Shown here: positions 4,865 to 7,932 of the stretch, one piece after another
Layout of the letters: every line of letters starts with the position of its first letter
Numbering within the stretch: position 1 is the stretch's first letter
NCBI GenBank assembly: GCA_030824255.1
Contig: JAVBYB010000528.1
Span: 1-7,932, forward strand
Reading direction: 5' to 3'
Length of the DNA stretch: 7,932 nucleotides
Origin: a bacterium
Lineage (GTDB): Bacteria > Pseudomonadota > Alphaproteobacteria > Caulobacterales > Hyphomonadaceae
Translations under genes and position numbers: made by a program
Notes under the pieces: model-generated
Database searches by the model: none
What the model was told of the DNA's origin: nothing
What the model saw: only the letters and a program-made list of their open reading frames with translations

Positions 4865-6295
4865 ATGACCAGCCCTGTCGAAACCGCCATTCGCGGCCTC
4901 GTCACGCCCGCCCTGATGGGCGTCGCCAGCCTCAACCGCGTAATGCGTCGCGCGAAGGGCCCGAACCCCTATCTTACCGGCATCCACACGCCGCTGAAGG
5001 ACGAGAACACGATCACCGACCTGCAGGTGACAGGCGAAATCCCCGCAGCACTCAATGGCCTTTATCTCCGCAACGGACCCAACCCGCTGAAGATGCCGAA
5101 CCCAGCCACACACCACTGGTTCGTCGGCGATGCGATGCTGCACGGCGTGCGCATCCAGAACGGCAAGGCGCTCTGGTATCGCAACCGCTGGATCCGCTCG
5201 ACGCCCGTCAGCGAAGCCCTGCACGAAGCGCCCGTCGCCGGCCCGCGCGGCCGCGGCAGCCCGAACACCAACGTCGTCGGCCACGCCGGCAAGATCCTCG
5301 CCATCGTGGAAGCCGGCGGCTATCCCGCCGAGGTCAGCGAAATGCTCGAGACGCGCCGCTTCTCGGACTTCGACGGCACGTTCGGCAAGGCCTTCTCCGC
5401 CCACCCGCACCTAGATCCCGATACCGGCGAGATGCACGCAATCTGCTATGCTGGCGGCGAAGTCACCACGATCTGGCACACGGTCCTCGGCGCCGACGGC
5501 AAGGTCCGCCGCAACGAGCCGATCGAGGTGGTGAATGGCCCCTCCATCCATGACTGCATGATCACAAAGACTTACGTCATCGTCATGGACCTGCCGGTCA
5601 CCTTCTCGATGCAGGCGCTGATCTCGGGCGAGAGCTTCCCCTATCGCTGGAACCCGAAACATCAGGCTCGCATCGGCCTGCTCCCGCGCGAAGGCAAAGG
5701 CAGCGACATCATCTGGTGCGAGGTCGAGCCCTGCTACATCTTCCACCCGGCCAACGCCTACGAGACGGAAGACGGCAAGGTGATCATGGATGCGGCGGTT
5801 CACGTCGACATGTTCAACGACGCCGTGCAGGGCCCCAACTCCAGGGCCACGCCATTCGAACGCCTGACGATCGATCCGGTGGTCCGCGAGGTCACCCGCA
5901 AGGTGATCGACGCCGCTCCACAGGAATTCCCGCGTCCCGATGAACGTCGCACCGGCAAGCCCTATCGCTATGCCTACACCGTCGCCCTGCCCGAAGGCGG
6001 CGACACGGCCTTCATGGGCGACTCCCGCCTCTACAAGCACGACCTCGAAGCCGGCACGCGCGAGGTGCATGACTTCGGCAAGGGCAAGATGCCAGGCGAA
6101 TTCGTCTTCGTGCCCGCCCATGCCACAAGCGGCGAGGATGAAGGCTGGCTCATCGGCTTCGTCATCGACACGGAGAAGAAGACCACCGATTTCACCATCC
6201 TCAACGCCCGCAATTTCGCAGGCGCGCCACAGGCGACCATCACCATTCCGGTCCAGATCCCGCCCGGCTTCCACGGCAACTACGTGGCGATGTAG
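4865..6295 (+). CDS. Carotenoid oxygenase family protein (RPE65/CCD/lignostilbene dioxygenase type)
   Basis: This 476-residue non-haem Fe(II) enzyme has the seven-bladed propeller fold. The family splits alkene bonds of carotenoids, apocarotenoids or stilbenes with O2 to give aldehydes or ketones. All four iron-binding histidines can be placed: H180 in FSAHPHLDP, H229 in SIHDCMIT, H294 in YIFHPANAYE, and H470 in PPGFHGNYVAM at the extreme C-terminus. Other family blocks are GLYLRNGPNP (65-74), HHWFVGDAMLHGV (83-95), RNRWIRS (106-112) and NTNVVGHAGKILAIVEAGG (134-152). There is no signal peptide. GAGGGA (4851-4856) lies 8 bases before the ATG. Lignostilbene cleavers use a Tyr and a Lys to grip the phenol. 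K143 could be that Lys, but the matching Tyr position looks like W109, so a carotenoid or apocarotenoid substrate seems more likely; this rests on a by-eye alignment. No carotenoid synthesis genes are in view. Confidence 0.95.
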   Translation: MTSPVETAIRGLVTPALMGVASLNRVMRRAKGPNPYLTGIHTPLKDENTITDLQVTGEIPAALNGLYLRNGPNPLKMPNPATHHWFVGDAMLHGVRIQNGKALWYRNRWIRSTPVSEALHEAPVAGPRGRGSPNTNVVGHAGKILAIVEAGGYPAEVSEMLETRRFSDFDGTFGKAFSAHPHLDPDTGEMHAICYAGGEVTTIWHTVLGADGKVRRNEPIEVVNGPSIHDCMITKTYVIVMDLPVTFSMQALISGESFPYRWNPKHQARIGLLPREGKGSDIIWCEVEPCYIFHPANAYETEDGKVIMDAAVHVDMFNDAVQGPNSRATPFERLTIDPVVREVTRKVIDAAPQEFPRPDERRTGKPYRYAYTVALPEGGDTAFMGDSRLYKHDLEAGTREVHDFGKGKMPGEFVFVPAHATSGEDEGWLIGFVIDTEKKTTDFTILNARNFAGAPQATITIPVQIPPGFHGNYVAM

Positions 6296-6335
6296 TCATC
6301 GACCGCTGTAAGAAAAGTCGAAATCCGGCAACTAT

Positions 6336-6366
6336 CTGTCCCGAAGGCCTCTGGGCTACGGGACAG
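6336..6366 (+). promoter_or_regulatory. Hairpin over the ribosome-binding site of the sigma-factor gene
   Basis: CTGTCCC (6336-6342) and GGGACAG (6360-6366) are perfect inverted arms separated by 17 bases, within which GCC (6347-6349) can pair with GGC (6354-6356). The right arm includes the only Shine-Dalgarno-like bases (GGGA, 6360-6363) and ends 2 bases before the sigma ATG at 6369. In RNA the stem would hide the start region. There is no T run, so it is not a typical terminator for the upstream gene. Confidence 0.45.
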
Positions 6367-6368
6367 GC

Positions 6369-6908
6369 ATGGACGCACGACGCCTCACACAGGACGAGCA
6401 GTACGCCCGCGCCGCAGCCGAATTCGGCCCGGCGCTGGGCCGGCTCGCCCGCGCCTATGAGCGCAATGAGGAGCGCCAACGCGATCTGCTGCAGGACATG
6501 CACTTCGCCCTCTGGCGCAGCTTCGAACACTTCCAGGGCCTGTCCTCGCTGCGCACGTGGGTCTACCGCGTCGCCCACAACACCGCCGCCGGCCATGTGC
6601 TGAAGGACAAGCGCGCCCGCATCGCGCACTGGATCGATCTCGACCACGCCGCTGACACGCCAGACCCCGCAACACCCGCCGACAGCCTCGAAGCCGCCGA
6701 CACGCTCACCCGCCTCATGGCGCTGATCCACCAGCTCAAGCCGCCCGACCGGCAGGTGATGCTGCTCTATCTCGACGGCCTCGACGCGAAGGAGACAGGT
6801 GACATCACCGGCCTCTCCCCCGCCGCCGTCGCCACCAAGATTCACCGCATAAAGACCCTTCTGGCCCGACGCTTCAACGCGCCGGACAACGCAAGTGATC
6901 CGTCATGA
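6369..6908 (+). CDS. ECF-like sigma-70 family RNA polymerase sigma factor
   Basis: This 179-residue protein has only sigma regions 2 and 4, as in ECF sigma factors. Region 2 spans about 16-82, with DLLQDMHFALWRSFEHFQG (39-57) for core binding and SLRTWVYRVAHNTAAGHV (60-77) for -10 recognition and melting. Region 4 spans about 112-167, with LKPPDRQVMLLYLDGLDAKE (123-142) and helix-turn-helix TGLSPAAVATKIHRIKTLL (147-165) for -35 binding. An acidic linker rich in Asp and Pro (90-106) joins them. It is first in a three-gene operon; its last 4 bases (ATGA) overlap the next start, implying translational coupling. A hairpin covers its ribosome-binding site. There is no zinc-type anti-sigma gene next door, so the following membrane protein is the candidate partner. 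The target promoters cannot be named. Confidence 0.92.
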   Translation: MDARRLTQDEQYARAAAEFGPALGRLARAYERNEERQRDLLQDMHFALWRSFEHFQGLSSLRTWVYRVAHNTAAGHVLKDKRARIAHWIDLDHAADTPDPATPADSLEAADTLTRLMALIHQLKPPDRQVMLLYLDGLDAKETGDITGLSPAAVATKIHRIKTLLARRFNAPDNASDPS

Positions 6909-7507
6909 CCAACATGCCTCAAAGCCAGGACCTGCAGTCGCTTTGGCAATCCCTTCCAGACACGCCGATCAGGATGACCACGGAAGACCTGCGCGGCCAC
7001 GCCCGCAAGCTGGACAGCCGCATCCGCCGTCGCTTCATCATCGAGTATGGCGCGTCCGTCGTGGTGATCCCGGTCTTCGCCTGGTATGCAACGTGGAGAG
7101 AACCCGCGACGCCGCTCTGGCCCATCGCCAACGTCACGATCATCGCCGGCACGCTCTTCATGCTGTGGAATCTTCATCGCGTCTCGCGCCGCCATGCGCT
7201 GCCGCCTTCGGCTCCATTCAGCACGCTGGTCGAACATCATCGCGCCAATCTCGTGCAGCAGCGCGACGCGCTCCGTTCCGTCTGGCTGTGGTACCTGATG
7301 CCATTCGTGCCCGGCTTCGTCCTCTGGATCACGGCGCTCTGGGTGTCGCGTCCCGAAGGACCTGCAGGCGATCGCATGGCGATAGCCCTGATCTTCACCG
7401 CGTTCTGGGCCGTCGCGGTGTTTGCCGTTCTGCTTGTCATCAATCTCGTCGGCGCCCGCCGCCTGCAGCGCCAGATCGACGACCTCGACGCATACAAGGA
7501 CCAGTGA
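6905..7507 (+). CDS. Four-helix membrane protein in sigma-factor operon, candidate anti-sigma factor
   Basis: This 200-residue protein has a cytoplasmic-looking N-terminal segment of about 43 residues with LQSLWQSLPDTPIRMTTEDL (10-29) and a basic patch KLDSRIRRRF (35-44). Four hydrophobic segments follow, at about 44-64, 70-92, 125-147 and 158-183, in two hairpins joined by a polar loop, then a short charged tail (184-200). I recall similar LWQSQP-like heads followed by membrane helices in proteins encoded next to ECF sigma genes in other Proteobacteria, but I cannot name a family. Its start overlaps the sigma stop by 4 bases, and the serine hydrolase starts 2 bases after its stop. The position and cytosolic head suggest it holds the sigma factor at the inner membrane; that is inference. 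It lacks the His-x3-Cys-x2-Cys zinc motif of common anti-sigma factors. Confidence 0.85.
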   Translation: MTNMPQSQDLQSLWQSLPDTPIRMTTEDLRGHARKLDSRIRRRFIIEYGASVVVIPVFAWYATWREPATPLWPIANVTIIAGTLFMLWNLHRVSRRHALPPSAPFSTLVEHHRANLVQQRDALRSVWLWYLMPFVPGFVLWITALWVSRPEGPAGDRMAIALIFTAFWAVAVFAVLLVINLVGARRLQRQIDDLDAYKDQ

Positions 7508-7509
7508 CA

Positions 7510-7932
7510 ATGCGCGCGCTAGCCTCCCTTCTCCTCGCCGTCTCCCTCACAGGAACCGCCATGGCTCAGACCGTCTTCCCGAACGACGCAAAACTGACCG
7601 AGCTCCTGAAAGCCCGCGTCGAAGATGGCCGCGCCACCGGCCTTGTGCTCGGCGTGCTCGAAGCTGACGGCACAACGCGCATTGTCGCCCATGGCGATCC
7701 GGGCGCTGGCGCAAAGCCGCTCGGCCCAGACAGCGTGTTCGAGATCGGTTCGGTCACGAAAGTCTTCACCACAACCCTGCTCGCCGACATGGTGCGCCGT
7801 GGCGAGGTCACGCTGGATGCGCCTGCCCAGCAATACGCCCCGCCCGGCATGGTGCTGCCAACGCGCAACGGAAAGCACATCACGCTCGCTCATCTCGCCG
7901 AACAGAATTCCGGCCTCCCCCGCCTGCCGACG
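7510..7932 (+). CDS. Exported serine hydrolase, beta-lactamase / class C PBP family, 3' end cut by window edge
   Basis: The first 141 residues of a beta-lactamase-related serine hydrolase (Pfam Beta-lactamase type: class C enzymes, DD-peptidases, esterases) are present. Residues 1-19 (MRALASLLLAVSLTGTAMA) form a clear signal peptide with an AxA-type cleavage site, so the product is periplasmic or outer-membrane facing. The catalytic SxxK tetrad is S81-V-T-K84 within FEIGSVTKVFTTTLLADMV. The LAEQNSGLPRLP stretch (129-140) matches the usual L-x-x-H-T-SG-LP block but with Gln-Asn in place of His-Thr. The YxN and KTG-like motifs lie beyond the edge, so the subclass cannot be told. AAGGA (7496-7500) lies 9 bases before the ATG, inside the previous gene, and the gap is 2 bases, so it belongs to the sigma operon. 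Its substrate may be peptidoglycan or an ester; resistance cannot be claimed. Confidence 0.9.
   Translation, partial: MRALASLLLAVSLTGTAMAQTVFPNDAKLTELLKARVEDGRATGLVLGVLEADGTTRIVAHGDPGAGAKPLGPDSVFEIGSVTKVFTTTLLADMVRRGEVTLDAPAQQYAPPGMVLPTRNGKHITLAHLAEQNSGLPRLPT

Noticed and set aside
5411..6274. 287-codon minus-strand frame opposite the carotenoid oxygenase, and a 207-codon one at 4787-5410
   Set aside because: Both are antisense to a gene with all family motifs. Their composition is typical of a frame mirrored from a GC-rich coding strand and no domain is visible.
6842..7510. 222-codon minus-strand frame opposite the membrane protein gene
   Set aside because: The plus-strand gene is tightly packed in an operon and has four credible membrane helices; the antisense frame is rich in charged residues and shows no family signal.
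7510..7932. Calling the last gene an antibiotic-resistance beta-lactamase (ampC)
   Set aside because: Only the signal peptide and SxxK are visible; the same marks occur in esterases and DD-peptidases, and the other active-site motifs are off the window.

Overview
The window is a GC-rich stretch of bacterial chromosome, and it looks alphaproteobacterial. The clues are an alphaproteobacterial-type crotonyl-CoA carboxylase/reductase, strong G/C preference at third codon positions, and an ECF sigma / membrane protein / serine hydrolase operon of a kind I recall from Caulobacterales- and Hyphomonadaceae-like genomes. The family-level placement is a guess from memory. I see no rRNA, tRNA, CRISPR array or insertion sequence. 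No gap without a gene is longer than about 190 bases.

Layout, left to right. (1) A D-amino-acid transaminase gene (minus strand, C-terminus cut by the left edge) runs divergently from a possible small membrane-anchored or exported protein (plus). (2) After a 182-base gap holding a hairpin and two TTGC/GCAA inverted repeats lies ccr (plus, GTG start), the key carboxylating enzyme of the ethylmalonyl-CoA pathway. (3) Converging on ccr is a small antibiotic-biosynthesis-monooxygenase (ABM) fold protein. It is divergent from a MarR-family regulator. The 74 bases between their start codons hold two strong palindromes and two face-to-face promoters. (4) msrA (plus) encodes methionine sulfoxide reductase A. 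(5) A TetR-family regulator (minus) converges on msrA and is divergent from a carotenoid oxygenase (plus) with all four iron-binding histidines; a 21-bp pseudo-palindrome covers the tetR start codon. (6) The last three genes form a tightly packed operon: an ECF-like sigma-70 factor, a four-helix membrane protein overlapping it by 4 bases, and an exported beta-lactamase-family serine hydrolase that starts 2 bases later and runs off the right edge.

How the genes work together. There are two compact regulator/enzyme pairs (MarR with the ABM protein; TetR with the carotenoid oxygenase). In each, the operator sits between or over divergent starts, which fits autoregulated control by a small ligand. 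Both regulators lack a clear Shine-Dalgarno and may be translated from leaderless mRNAs. The right-hand operon looks like an envelope-sensing unit in which the membrane protein would act as a non-standard anti-sigma factor. dat, ccr and msrA are ordinary metabolic and repair genes with no obvious link to one another. The most rewarding places for a second look are the nested palindromes at 3005-3057, the sigma/membrane/hydrolase operon with its hairpin over the sigma-gene ribosome-binding site, and the altered substrate-carboxylate site of the D-amino-acid transaminase.
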